Positions 1 to 7,088 of a stretch of 57,105 nt of DNA are shown here, in pieces. The number at the start of each line of letters is the position of its first letter. Position 1 is the first letter of the stretch. Position numbers and translations under genes: made by a program. Origin of the DNA: Candidatus Yanofskyibacteriota bacterium. Its GTDB lineage: Bacteria; Patescibacteria; Paceibacteria; 2-02-FULL-40-12; IGHO2-12-FULL-4. Where the stretch lies: the NCBI GenBank assembly GCA_016185525.1, contig JACPNK010000004.1:17712-74816 (forward strand). Direction: 5' to 3'. The notes beneath the pieces are model-generated. The model was not told where the DNA came from, ran no database searches, and saw only the letters and a program-made list of their open reading frames with translations.

Positions 1-139
1 TTATGCCCGCGCTTTCGCGATTGACCGTCAGCAAAGCCCCAGCAAGCTGCTTTCGCTTTTGGTGTTCCGTGCGATATCAACGGATTTCACCCCTACACCG
101 CACGTTCCGCTTGCCTCTGACTTGCTCTAGTTACAAGCC

Positions 140-287
140 GTGCCTCGCTACCGCTCGCCACGAAATTTTTAATTTTACAATTTTCTAATTTTCAATCAAT
201 TCTTAATGTTTTAATTTTTAAACATTTTAAATTCAATGAAAATTTTAAATTGAAAATTCTAAATTGTGCCGAACGAAAGTGAGGCAC
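140..287 (-). repeat. AT-rich palindromic insertion in 16S near helix 22/23
   Basis: Arms GTGCCTCGCTACCGC... (140-161) and ...GTGAGGCAC (266-287) are imperfect inverted repeats of 22 nt. They enclose about 104 nt of AT-rich sequence that is itself rich in inverted words such as AATTTAAAATTTTC. Comparable 16S genes have a short helix here. The first 15 nt of the arm are identical to the arm of the second insertion at 2106. Confidence 0.7.
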
Positions 288-664
288 AGATTGCCGTTTC
301 CGATGCGGCCTCACAGTTAAGCCATGAGATTTAACATCGGACTAGCAAAACCGGCTACTCGCTCTTTACGCCCAGTAATTCCGGATAACGCTTGGGGCCT
401 TCGTATTACCGCTCCTGCTGGCTAAAGTTACAACATAACTTAATTTTTATGTCTAACGTTGGACTATCTCACCATCCTTAAATAATTAAGGATGCTCAGC
501 GTATTATGGGAACTTAAAAATTCCCATCTCCAGGCACTTTCTAAGATTTCAAAAAAAGTGACTGGAAGTCTCTGAGGGGTTAATTTGTTCAAATTTTTGA
601 AGACTTGATTTTATACAAGTTACTATGTACAATTTTGTGGCACATTACCAAAATTGGAGGCCTA

Positions 665-856
665 ATGATTTATTATATCCTCGAAGGTAAATGGTCAAAC
701 AGTATAGCGGAAACATCTGGAACAGAACTCCACATTTTCCAAGCATACTCTGATGAACATGCCACAGAAAAGGCGCAAAGTTATGCCAATGCCCTTCGAT
801 TCAAAATTTCAAAGTTGCTTAAAGTAACTGCGGTAGAAAGAGTAGAAGTAGAATAA
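665..856 (+). CDS. Small ORF of unknown function, antisense inside the 16S intron
   Basis: A 63-residue ORF starting MIYYILEGKW, transcribed opposite to the rRNA. The start was chosen because GGAGG lies four bases before this ATG; an upstream in-frame ATG at 605 lacks such a site. A hairpin GAGCTTGAAGCTC followed by seven T (890-911) forms a factor-independent terminator just after the stop. The whole unit sits between two copies of a 17-bp inverted repeat (583-599 and 915-931), so in the intron RNA it would be the loop of a long peripheral stem. The protein is basic and acidic mixed, without LAGLIDADG, GIY-YIG or HNH motifs. I do not recognise it. Confidence 0.55.
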   Translation: MIYYILEGKWSNSIAETSGTELHIFQAYSDEHATEKAQSYANALRFKISKLLKVTAVERVEVE

Positions 857-889
857 ATACAAAGAAAATCAAGGCCACAATCTTTCACT

Positions 890-911
890 GAGCTTGAAGC
901 TCGGTTTTTTT
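890..911 (+). terminator. Terminator of the intronic ORF
   Basis: GAGCT-tga-AGCTC followed by GG and a run of seven T on the plus strand. Confidence 0.65.
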
Positions 912-1258
912 CTCCAAAAATTTGAACAAATCAACTTCCCTGCTGATTTTCCAGTAATTTTGTTAATAAAAACCAACAAAATTTTAATTCAGATTGTCAC
1001 CTCAAAGGGTACTGAATTATTAACTGGGTTTTCCAGCATATAAGCCAAGTTTTTCCTTATTGCCTTACAGCAATAGGTCGCGCCCCCGCCCGAAGTGGCG
1101 GGAGTTTCCACGAAGTTAGGAGCCCCTTATTCGCCAGGTACCGTCACTCCGCCAAAAGGCGGATTCTTCCCTGGCAAAAGCGGTTTACAACCCTAAGGCC
1201 TTCTTCCCGCACGCGGCGTCGCTCGATCAGGCTTTCGCCCATTGTCGAAATTTGTCCA

Positions 1259-1979
1259 CAATCACTTGTAGTATAGACTATGTCTTCTTCCCCAAAATAA
1301 TTGAGGAGCTAGCATATTATGGCCTCTAAAAAGAGCGCCATCCAAGTTTAACTAAACTTGAGTCGTTACGGGGTTAATGACCTCATAATTCTTTTTACCG
1401 CCTGCGCCTGAATTTATTTTCCTAATTTCCAGTGCCATGGAAAATAACTTTTCGAAATCTTTATCGGAGAGTGAACTTCTGATGTTCACTAGACCCTGAT
1501 CAAAGATATCAATCATGGCAAGCATTATTTTTGCTTGCCTTTGTTTAAGAATCAAATGCGGTAAAAGTCGCTCTAATACTCTTTTCAGATCTTCACGTTT
1601 CTGAATAACTAGTTCCGAAAGATTATGAGTTGGAGTGTATCTGACTGAACCAACCTTGCCCAAAGATTCTTGAAGCAGAAGCATTAAATTTTTATGCCTA
1701 ACATGCTGTGTAAAATTTATTTTCAATCTCACACGATATGGAAACCGGCGTCTATCTGGCCGCTTTTCTATAACAGCTACAATAGATCCGTCTCCATCAA
1801 GAAAACCGGCAATATATTGATCCGATACATTTTTTCCATTAACTTCCCACGGCGTTGTCTCCATATGGGGTATTATACTATAACCACTTATTTATGGTTA
1901 TAGTTGCTTATCCACAAAGAGGTTTCGCCGTTATAAGCTAGATTTTACTTCAACGTTACCGCTGAAGGAGACAAAATTT
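1259..1979 (-). other. Group I intron in 16S rRNA at position about 328
   Basis: The exon GGAACTGAGAT ends in a U that can form the splice-site wobble pair in P1, GAGAU with GUCUC a few bases inside the intron. Core-like segments follow (AACGGCGAAACC) and a 3' P7-like GAAGACATAGTC. The intron encodes a LAGLIDADG endonuclease in sense orientation. The 3' boundary, taken as the G before TGGACAAATTTCG, is approximate. Downstream exon sequence resumes near E. coli 358 rather than 329. Confidence 0.75.
1352..1864 (-). CDS. LAGLIDADG homing endonuclease of the 16S intron
   Basis: A 170-residue protein with one clear LAGLIDADG motif, YIAGFLDGDGSI, at residues about 18-29, followed by the KINFTQHVRHKN region typical of single-motif homing endonucleases. 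Such proteins dimerise, cut an intronless rRNA allele, and drive copying of the intron. It is encoded in the sense orientation of the host intron at 1259-1979 and ends about 90 bases before the intron end, leaving room for the P7-P9 core. The ATG lies in an AT-rich stretch without a strong Shine-Dalgarno sequence. No frameshift is visible, so it may be functional. Confidence 0.9.
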   Translation of the reverse strand: METTPWEVNGKNVSDQYIAGFLDGDGSIVAVIEKRPDRRRFPYRVRLKINFTQHVRHKNLMLLLQESLGKVGSVRYTPTHNLSELVIQKREDLKRVLERLLPHLILKQRQAKIMLAMIDIFDQGLVNIRSSLSDKDFEKLFSMALEIRKINSGAGGKKNYEVINPVTTQV

Positions 1980-2105
1980 ATCTCAGTTCCGTCGTTGGGG
2001 GCCGTGCTCTCACACCCCCTACCCGTCATAGCCTTGGTGAGCCATTACCTCGCCAACAAGCTGATAGGACATAGGCCGCTCACCGAGCAGATTGCTCCTT
2101 TAATC

Positions 2106-2224
2106 GTGCCTCGCTACCGCGAGCCACTGGGCCAAAGTCTAAAGTCAAAAGTCTAAAGCCAGAAAATTCTTGCCTTAGTCTTTAGTCATTAAGCTTTAGT
2201 CAGTGACTCACAATAGTGAAGCAC
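2106..2224 (-). repeat. Palindromic insertion in 16S near helix 10, with the AAAGTCTAA element in its loop
   Basis: The 24-nt arms at 2106-2129 and 2201-2224 differ only by transitions, so in RNA every position can form a Watson-Crick or G-U pair. The loop (2130-2200) consists of repeated words GTCTAAAG and CTTTAGTC around a centre AAGCCAGAA/TTCTTGCC. The same words recur at 11553, 24259 and 27610. Confidence 0.75.
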
Positions 2225-2234
2225 GATGCCATTG

Positions 2235-2266
<32 letters not shown>

Positions 2267-2503
2267 ATCTCGGTGGTACGTACCAATGTGTTACTAACTC
2301 GTTCGCCACTGTGCAGAGTATTGCTACCCTGCACCGTTCGACTTGCATGCATCATCCACGCCGCCAGCGTTCATCCTGAGCTAGGATCAAACTCTCAAAA
2401 TAATTCGTCTAAGCTTAGCCGAAAGCCAAAATTAGACGAATAGTAAGTCTAGTTGACTGTAATAAATAACAACCTATTCAATTCTCAAAATGCTTTCCCT
2501 AAA

Positions 2504-2545
2504 GACAACCACGATTGAATCTTTAAAGATTCAATCGTGGTTGTC
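2504..2545. repeat. Perfect 21-bp palindrome in the 16S leader
   Basis: Two 21-nt arms starting GACAACCACGATTGAATC meet with no loop, between the rRNA promoter and the 16S 5' end. It could be a processing stem of the pre-rRNA or a protein site. No T-run follows on the minus strand, so it is not a standard terminator. Confidence 0.7.
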
Positions 2546-2583
2546 CACGCCAATCTAAATTGTCTTTCAATTCATTTCAGACA

Positions 2584-2611
2584 ATTCTAGCAAATGGAAA
2601 AACATTGTCAA
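2584..2611 (-). promoter_or_regulatory. Sigma-70-type promoter of the 16S gene
   Basis: On the minus strand, TTGACA (2606-2611), a 16-bp spacer, then TAGAAT (2584-2589). It is the only strong match between the upstream gene's terminator and the 16S 5' end. Confidence 0.7.
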
Positions 2612-2621
2612 CCACCCCGTA

Positions 2622-2655
2622 GAACAAAAAAAACAAAAAGAGGCCAATGACCTCT
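2622..2655 (-). terminator. Terminator after the 2.65 kb gene
   Basis: AGAGG-tcattgg-CCTCT hairpin followed by a T-rich tract on the minus strand. It overlaps the stop codon of the gene above and separates it from the rRNA promoter. Confidence 0.75.
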
Positions 2656-3037
2656 AACTGACTGCCGCATCCATTATTTCTTCTATTCTATTTTTTCTGT
2701 CGGTTAATTCTTTCTCTGTCGGCAGTACCGGTACAACTTCGATATTTTTTCTGCTCCAACCCCGATACTCCAAACGCCTCTTCTTTATAATCTGCCCAAC
2801 TTCTTCAGCCAAATTTTTTAAACCGGGCAGACCCTCAATCAACAGCCACGACTTGTCGTCAACCTTGCGTACAAACAACTTGCGTGATGACAGCAACCAC
2901 CACTGACAGTCATTAAATTGCGCCCTAAAAGAAATCCCGAACTTGAACCAAAATATTTTACGATCTCGGCTTAATGCCAAAAGAATATCAATAAGTTCCG
3001 ATTCAAGTTCCAGCATAATCGTCAACCCCCAAAACAA
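2654..3037 (-). CDS. Hypothetical small protein
   Basis: A 127-residue protein of unknown family. The second methionine (MLELESEL, start at 3016) may be the true start, because GGGGG precedes it by nine bases; no site precedes the first ATG. It is rich in tryptophan in the middle (CQWWLLSSRK, KSWLLIEG) and ends in a charged helix. A weak promoter, TTGACT-17-TAGTCT, can be read just upstream, and the gene has its own terminator, so it is probably monocistronic. No function can be assigned. Confidence 0.7.
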   Translation of the reverse strand: MFWGLTIMLELESELIDILLALSRDRKIFWFKFGISFRAQFNDCQWWLLSSRKLFVRKVDDKSWLLIEGLPGLKNLAEEVGQIIKKRRLEYRGWSRKNIEVVPVLPTEKELTDRKNRIEEIMDAAVS

Positions 3038-3085
3038 AGAACAGGTACCACCAGACTATTTGAATAATAAAAATCAGTCAAACTG

Positions 3086-3120
3086 TATAAAAATAAAAAA
3101 GGGCACTGTGGGATGCCCTA
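3086..3120 (-). terminator. Terminator after the large secreted protein gene
   Basis: Hairpin GGGCA...TGCCC followed by TTTTTTATTTTT on the minus strand, right after the stop codon at 3136. Confidence 0.8.
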
Positions 3121-3135
3121 TGACTGTGACTTAAG

Positions 3136-4479
3136 TTAATTATTTGGAGGCGGTTGAGGCAAAGGCGGCAGAACAGGTTGTGGGGGCCTGTTGCTGTTGC
3201 CGTTACCGCTATTATGAGTATTGTTGGCGCTACCGTTGCCAACATTTACAACCGGATCAGGCGACGGCTCTCTCGGCGGCCCAACTGTCGGTGGCACAGT
3301 CGGATTACCCGCCGTACCGCCGCTGTTATTATTTGTAGATGCCTGATTCTGTGCCTGTCCTTGATTCTGTTGATTGCTATTATTATTGCTGTTAGTTCCT
3401 GTATTGCTGTTTCTATTGTCATTGCTAGCCGAATTATTTGAAGTATTAGTGCTGGTTACTCCGACATTAGTCGGATTGTCGTTTTGATTGTTGTTAACAC
3501 TGGAATTTTTGTTATCATTGCTGGCGCTTGCGCCACTATTGCTGTTTGCGCCGCTGACGGCCGTATTGGTATTGTTGGCCGTGCTGTTTGCCGAATTGCT
3601 GGCATTGCTGTTACCGCCTTGAGCGTTGCCGCCCTGCGCATTTCCGCCTTGTGCAGTATTACTTGCTGTATTGTTACCGCCTTGCAAACTGCTGGCAACA
3701 TCTATGACTGGGTTGTTCTGGACATTGGCGTTATTGGTATTACTAAGAGCTGGGTTGCTCGTCAAAGTTTGAGTAAGATTAAAAACCACTCCGTCTAAAT
3801 CTGTACCGCCACGGCCTCTAAAAGCAGCTATGCCGCTGAAAACCGAACTTGTTATGCCGGTTGTATACAAGACAAACCTATCAAGTTTTGTAAAGCCGTC
3901 ATTTCTCGGCCTTTGCAAGTTAACAACATTTTCTAAATTCTGCTGACTTGTTTTTTGATTGAGCGATAAAAATTCCAAAAACTTTCCCTGCTGTTCAATT
4001 TGCTTTTCCTGCAACTCTTGCTGTTTTTTCTGGTAGTCTGACATCTGGTCAAAGTAGCGGTCCAAAATATGACCCGCCATCTTCTCTGCGTCTTTTACTA
4101 CAACCACTGTTTCTTGAGTTAATCCCTCGGCTGGCATCGCCGTCTGTTGGATCCTGATCTTACCAACAATTACCTCATTCCCACATTGGGCATATTTTAT
4201 ATTTCCGTCTTCGTCTGCCAAGACTCTTGTTCCCGGTGTCAAAAGGAAAGCCTTAAAACTACCCGCCAGTTCCATAACTACTTGGGTTAAATCTTCAAGG
4301 GTGTAAAAACCTAATTCCGGATGCTCCTTGGCTAATCGGTTAAACATTAACGGATTATTTTCGGGCGTATAAATTTCAACACGATCCACTTTTCCTGTTG
4401 CTCTTTGACCTTGAGCAGACACGGGGAAACTCCCAAGAAATAAAGCAAAGACTAAGCCAAGCGCCAGATTTTTTCTCAT
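3136..4479 (-). CDS. Probable independent downstream gene inside the fused ORF: secreted Asn/Gly-rich protein
   Basis: In-frame ATG at 4479 with AAAAGGAG seven bases upstream and a canonical signal peptide with an Ala-X-Ala-like cleavage site (PVSAQG). The mature part has about 200 ordinary residues containing a charged KKQQELQEKQIEQQ helix. It then has about 200 residues of low complexity (repeated AQGGN, SNN and NNN words) and a polyproline end. 447 residues. I expect separate initiation here whether or not readthrough from upstream occurs. Confidence 0.6.
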   Translation of the reverse strand: MRKNLALGLVFALFLGSFPVSAQGQRATGKVDRVEIYTPENNPLMFNRLAKEHPELGFYTLEDLTQVVMELAGSFKAFLLTPGTRVLADEDGNIKYAQCGNEVIVGKIRIQQTAMPAEGLTQETVVVVKDAEKMAGHILDRYFDQMSDYQKKQQELQEKQIEQQGKFLEFLSLNQKTSQQNLENVVNLQRPRNDGFTKLDRFVLYTTGITSSVFSGIAAFRGRGGTDLDGVVFNLTQTLTSNPALSNTNNANVQNNPVIDVASSLQGGNNTASNTAQGGNAQGGNAQGGNSNASNSANSTANNTNTAVSGANSNSGASASNDNKNSSVNNNQNDNPTNVGVTSTNTSNNSASNDNRNSNTGTNSNNNSNQQNQGQAQNQASTNNNSGGTAGNPTVPPTVGPPREPSPDPVVNVGNGSANNTHNSGNGNSNRPPQPVLPPLPQPPPNN

Positions 4480-6090
4480 TTTTTTCTCCTTTTTTGTTTG
4501 TTGTTTTTGTTTTCTTTGTTTTTGGTTTTTTGATTCACGCCGGGTTGTCCGGTCAGTCTTCATCGCTCTGAAATTGTTTGCAAATACTCCCAAAAGTAAA
4601 ATACCCAAAAATGACACCGGCAAAAATCTACCCAAGTCCGCTAAACCAGCTAATCCTGCTTTTTTAACTTCTGTTTTTTTCTTCTCTTCTTTCTTCAAAC
4701 TTACAATTTGGGAGTTGTTTTTTGTCTCGTTTTTTCGTTCCAGACTGGTTAATCTTGCTTCAAAAAAAGTAGTTGAATTTTTAACTTCAGAATACATTTC
4801 CCTAATATTCGCGAGTTCGGCCGACTGAACAATGCTTTTCTTTTGTAAAATTCTGACCTTGGCAGATTCTGCCGTAATTTGTTCCTTAAGCTGGATATTT
4901 TCTTTTTGAAGTTTTTCCGAGTCATTTCTTGTGACTCGCAACACCTGCGTCAGCGCAAATTCTCTCTCCTGATTTTGTCTTTGTTGTTCCGCCAAAGCGG
5001 AGCCCATCAGGATGATTTGCGTTTCAAGTTCTTCTATTTTTTTCTGTTTTTGAGCCAGCTGGTCAGATTGATTTACAGTCGCTTGTTTCAAAACGGAAAT
5101 TTCTTCGGCAATCAGCGAGTTGGTTTTTCTCAAGTCAACCATGTTGCGATAAAAAACTTCCTGCGCAACCTGATTGTCGCAATAAATATTAAGTCCGGTC
5201 GTTTGTTGTTGCCCCTGCCTTCCCACAAAGGAAGAAGCAACATTCAAACTGCTGGACATAATAAAATTGGAAGCAATCAAGTTGCCGTAACGCAAACCCA
5301 TACTGACAAATGGAATAGAGTTTATAATTTCTTTTTTTAACCTTCCTCTTGTTTTCTCAAAAAAGGTTACCTCCGCTTTGTCGTAGCCCTCTTCAGTTAA
5401 AACAGTCCCTTTGTGGCCAAGCTCCGAGGAATTTGCAACCAGATAAATCAGCTTTTCAATTTTTTTGTCCGTTTCTGAATTTTTCTTTACATACCTGACG
5501 CCATTTCCCCCGTCCTTAAATACCGCCCCCTTGGGCTGAAAATTTTCCTGATCTACATTGTTTACCTCTCTCTGTTCCCAAACCATTCCAAGGGGACCCC
5601 TTGGATAAAAAATATGACTGCCATCGTGGCACAAAAGAAAAAATCTTTTTTCTTTATACTTTGCAAGTTTTGCGACATCATCCGACTTCGTAATCAAGGC
5701 AACCAATTTCTGTTCTCCCACAAGAACAAAAGAGTTGATCTGCTTTGAATCTTTGTCAAAGTAATGAAGCGTTGAAGCAAGAGTTTTCGCAACTATTTTT
5801 TCTTTTCCGTTATCATTAGCGGTTACAACCAGTTCCCACGAATTGCCGGTTTCCGCGCCGACATTTCTTAATTCCTTAAGCTCTTCCGGCATGGAAGAAA
5901 CAACAACAATATATTCTGCTGACCTAGAATCAAACTCCGGCACAACCGTATTTTTATTCTTTTCCTTTACCTCAAAAGGTAAACGCCTTAGGGCGTCAAG
6001 TTCGGAAATACGATAATTAGTGTTGCCAAAAACAGACACACCAAAAAACCCAAGAACAAACCACACAAACAAAAAGCCTTTTTTCAGCAT
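3136..6090 (-). CDS. Large secreted coiled-coil protein, apparently a fusion of two exported proteins
   Basis: 984 codons. Residues 1-22 form a signal peptide (LFVWFVLGFFGVSVFG). Residues about 30-300 are a mixed domain without a recognised family, about 320-460 a coiled coil, and about 495-512 a transmembrane segment (FLPVSFLGILLLGVF) followed by a lysine/glutamine-rich tail. At residue 538 a second complete signal peptide follows (MRKNLALGLVFALFLGSFPVSAQ), preceded in the DNA by AAAAGGAG. The rest has a charged helical part and a long Asn/Ser/Gly-rich, then proline-rich C-terminus. This is how two adjacent genes would look if the stop codon between them were lost. It could also be a real fusion or a one-base sequencing error. 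Function is unknown, probably cell-surface. Confidence 0.75.
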   Translation of the reverse strand: MLKKGFLFVWFVLGFFGVSVFGNTNYRISELDALRRLPFEVKEKNKNTVVPEFDSRSAEYIVVVSSMPEELKELRNVGAETGNSWELVVTANDNGKEKIVAKTLASTLHYFDKDSKQINSFVLVGEQKLVALITKSDDVAKLAKYKEKRFFLLCHDGSHIFYPRGPLGMVWEQREVNNVDQENFQPKGAVFKDGGNGVRYVKKNSETDKKIEKLIYLVANSSELGHKGTVLTEEGYDKAEVTFFEKTRGRLKKEIINSIPFVSMGLRYGNLIASNFIMSSSLNVASSFVGRQGQQQTTGLNIYCDNQVAQEVFYRNMVDLRKTNSLIAEEISVLKQATVNQSDQLAQKQKKIEELETQIILMGSALAEQQRQNQEREFALTQVLRVTRNDSEKLQKENIQLKEQITAESAKVRILQKKSIVQSAELANIREMYSEVKNSTTFFEARLTSLERKNETKNNSQIVSLKKEEKKKTEVKKAGLAGLADLGRFLPVSFLGILLLGVFANNFRAMKTDRTTRRESKNQKQRKQKQQTKKEKKMRKNLALGLVFALFLGSFPVSAQGQRATGKVDRVEIYTPENNPLMFNRLAKEHPELGFYTLEDLTQVVMELAGSFKAFLLTPGTRVLADEDGNIKYAQCGNEVIVGKIRIQQTAMPAEGLTQETVVVVKDAEKMAGHILDRYFDQMSDYQKKQQELQEKQIEQQGKFLEFLSLNQKTSQQNLENVVNLQRPRNDGFTKLDRFVLYTTGITSSVFSGIAAFRGRGGTDLDGVVFNLTQTLTSNPALSNTNNANVQNNPVIDVASSLQGGNNTASNTAQGGNAQGGNAQGGNSNASNSANSTANNTNTAVSGANSNSGASASNDNKNSSVNNNQNDNPTNVGVTSTNTSNNSASNDNRNSNTGTNSNNNSNQQNQGQAQNQASTNNNSGGTAGNPTVPPTVGPPREPSPDPVVNVGNGSANNTHNSGNGNSNRPPQPVLPPLPQPPPNN

Positions 6091-6187
6091 ACTTTTTCCT
6101 TGTTGTCAAAGATGCTTTGTAAGGAGATGGTATATTAAGTTGACATTTGTGTCAAGCCCGTACACATTAATCCAAGGGCCGCCCTTG

Positions 6188-6219
6188 AATTAATTAAAAA
6201 ATCACCCCAGGGGGTGATT
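6188..6219 (-). terminator. Terminator after the 6.2 kb gene
   Basis: AATCACCCC/GGGGTGATT nine-bp stem followed by TTTTTAATT on the minus strand. Confidence 0.8.
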
Positions 6220-6247
6220 TTCAATTTTACTGCTACACTAGGCTTCA

Positions 6248-6985
6248 CTACTTGTTGTAGTACCCACAATCTCTTTCAGCAACCGCAGCTGCGCTCGAAT
6301 AAGAATTCCAAGATGCCTCAGATCCTGTAAAAGCACCCCGCGAACTTGCGGACCCAAAGGATTCATGCCCTGGCTGTGACGGTCCGGTCATCTGGCTACT
6401 CGACTTGCCACTAGAACTACCGGAGTCTCGAGAGCTACTGGTACTGGGGTTTGACGATCTGTCTACATTATCCGCCTTTTCAACTTTGTAAACCATTGAT
6501 CTCTTAACTATAAAACTACTACCATCACTTTCCTTAATTCCAATCATCCCGTCGTGTCTTTCTTCTGGAGATCCGTTTACGTACTCAAACGGTAAAGCTG
6601 TCCCCCTTGATACTTCCTGTCCATCCTTCATAAAAACGACAGGTTCTCCCTCTAATATCGTAGGACCATCAACCCAACTTGCTCCTATTGGTGTTAGCTT
6701 TTCTTTTTGTTGACTGCATTGACTGGATGTCTTTTGTCCACCAGCAACAGAAACAGAAGAATCTCCTGATTGATAACTACAACAATGCCCGTTTTCAAAC
6801 CCACCAGCATTTATTTCTTGAACCAACTTATCAACATTGACATTGTTGAACTCATATATAATATTTTTTAATTTTTCTGCAGTTTCTATATCCCCCTCCC
6901 TCTTCTTTGTTTCTATAAGCGATTGTGTTAAGTAGGTTATTTTTTGCATTAAAACTCGTATTTCATTTTCTCTTGTATCCAACAT
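6248..6985 (-). CDS. Hypothetical serine-rich protein
   Basis: 245 residues. The N-terminal 75 residues are helical and charged (MLDTRENEIRVLMQKITYL). A middle part follows with two cysteine-containing patches (GHCCSYQ, SSQCSQQ) and a possible small beta domain around residues 100-170. The last 75 residues are Ser/Gly low complexity. No signal peptide or membrane segment. The ATG has AAAAAGGAG eight bases upstream. A strong promoter (7046-7074) and its own terminator make it a single-gene transcript. Family not recognised. Confidence 0.7.
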   Translation of the reverse strand: MLDTRENEIRVLMQKITYLTQSLIETKKREGDIETAEKLKNIIYEFNNVNVDKLVQEINAGGFENGHCCSYQSGDSSVSVAGGQKTSSQCSQQKEKLTPIGASWVDGPTILEGEPVVFMKDGQEVSRGTALPFEYVNGSPEERHDGMIGIKESDGSSFIVKRSMVYKVEKADNVDRSSNPSTSSSRDSGSSSGKSSSQMTGPSQPGHESFGSASSRGAFTGSEASWNSYSSAAAVAERDCGYYNK

Positions 6986-7045
6986 GGTTTTCTCCTTTTT
7001 TTGTTTTTGTTAAGTTTCTCAGCCCACGAAAATTGGGCTGTCTCA

Positions 7046-7074
7046 TTAGTAGACTTTTTAATAAGTTTTGTCAA
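7046..7074 (-). promoter_or_regulatory. Promoter of the 6.2 kb gene
   Basis: TTGACA (7069-7074), 17-bp spacer, TACTAA (7046-7051) on the minus strand, just after the trmD stop. A hairpin (AGCCCA...TGGGCT, about 7019-7040) lies in the leader. Confidence 0.7.
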
Positions 7075-7088
7075 GTAGCTGCGCTGGT

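Larger units (their letters stand above)
583..931. repeat. 17-bp inverted repeat enclosing the intronic ORF
   Basis: ATTTGTTCAAATTTTTG at 583-599 is perfectly repeated in inverse orientation at 915-931. Between the arms lie only the small plus-strand ORF and its terminator. In the intron transcript the arms would pair as one stem. Confidence 0.75.
423..1109 (-). other. Group I intron in 16S rRNA at position about 516
   Basis: The 16S exon stops after ...AACTTCGT (U516) and resumes at GCCAGCAGG (G517). The intervening 687 nt contain group I signs: a hairpin-extended P1 in which U516 can pair with the G of GCGA, a 3' P7-like GAGATAGTCC, and an AGAGACT segment. Position 516 is a known rRNA intron site. 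The exact 3' splice site may be off by one, because the last intron base before G517 is not a G in this reading. The intron carries no sense-strand endonuclease; instead it holds a small ORF on the opposite strand. Confidence 0.8.

Noticed and set aside
3144..3798. Several open frames on both strands opposite the Asn/Gly-rich C-terminus
   Set aside because: They are shadows of a low-complexity coding region and lack ribosome sites.
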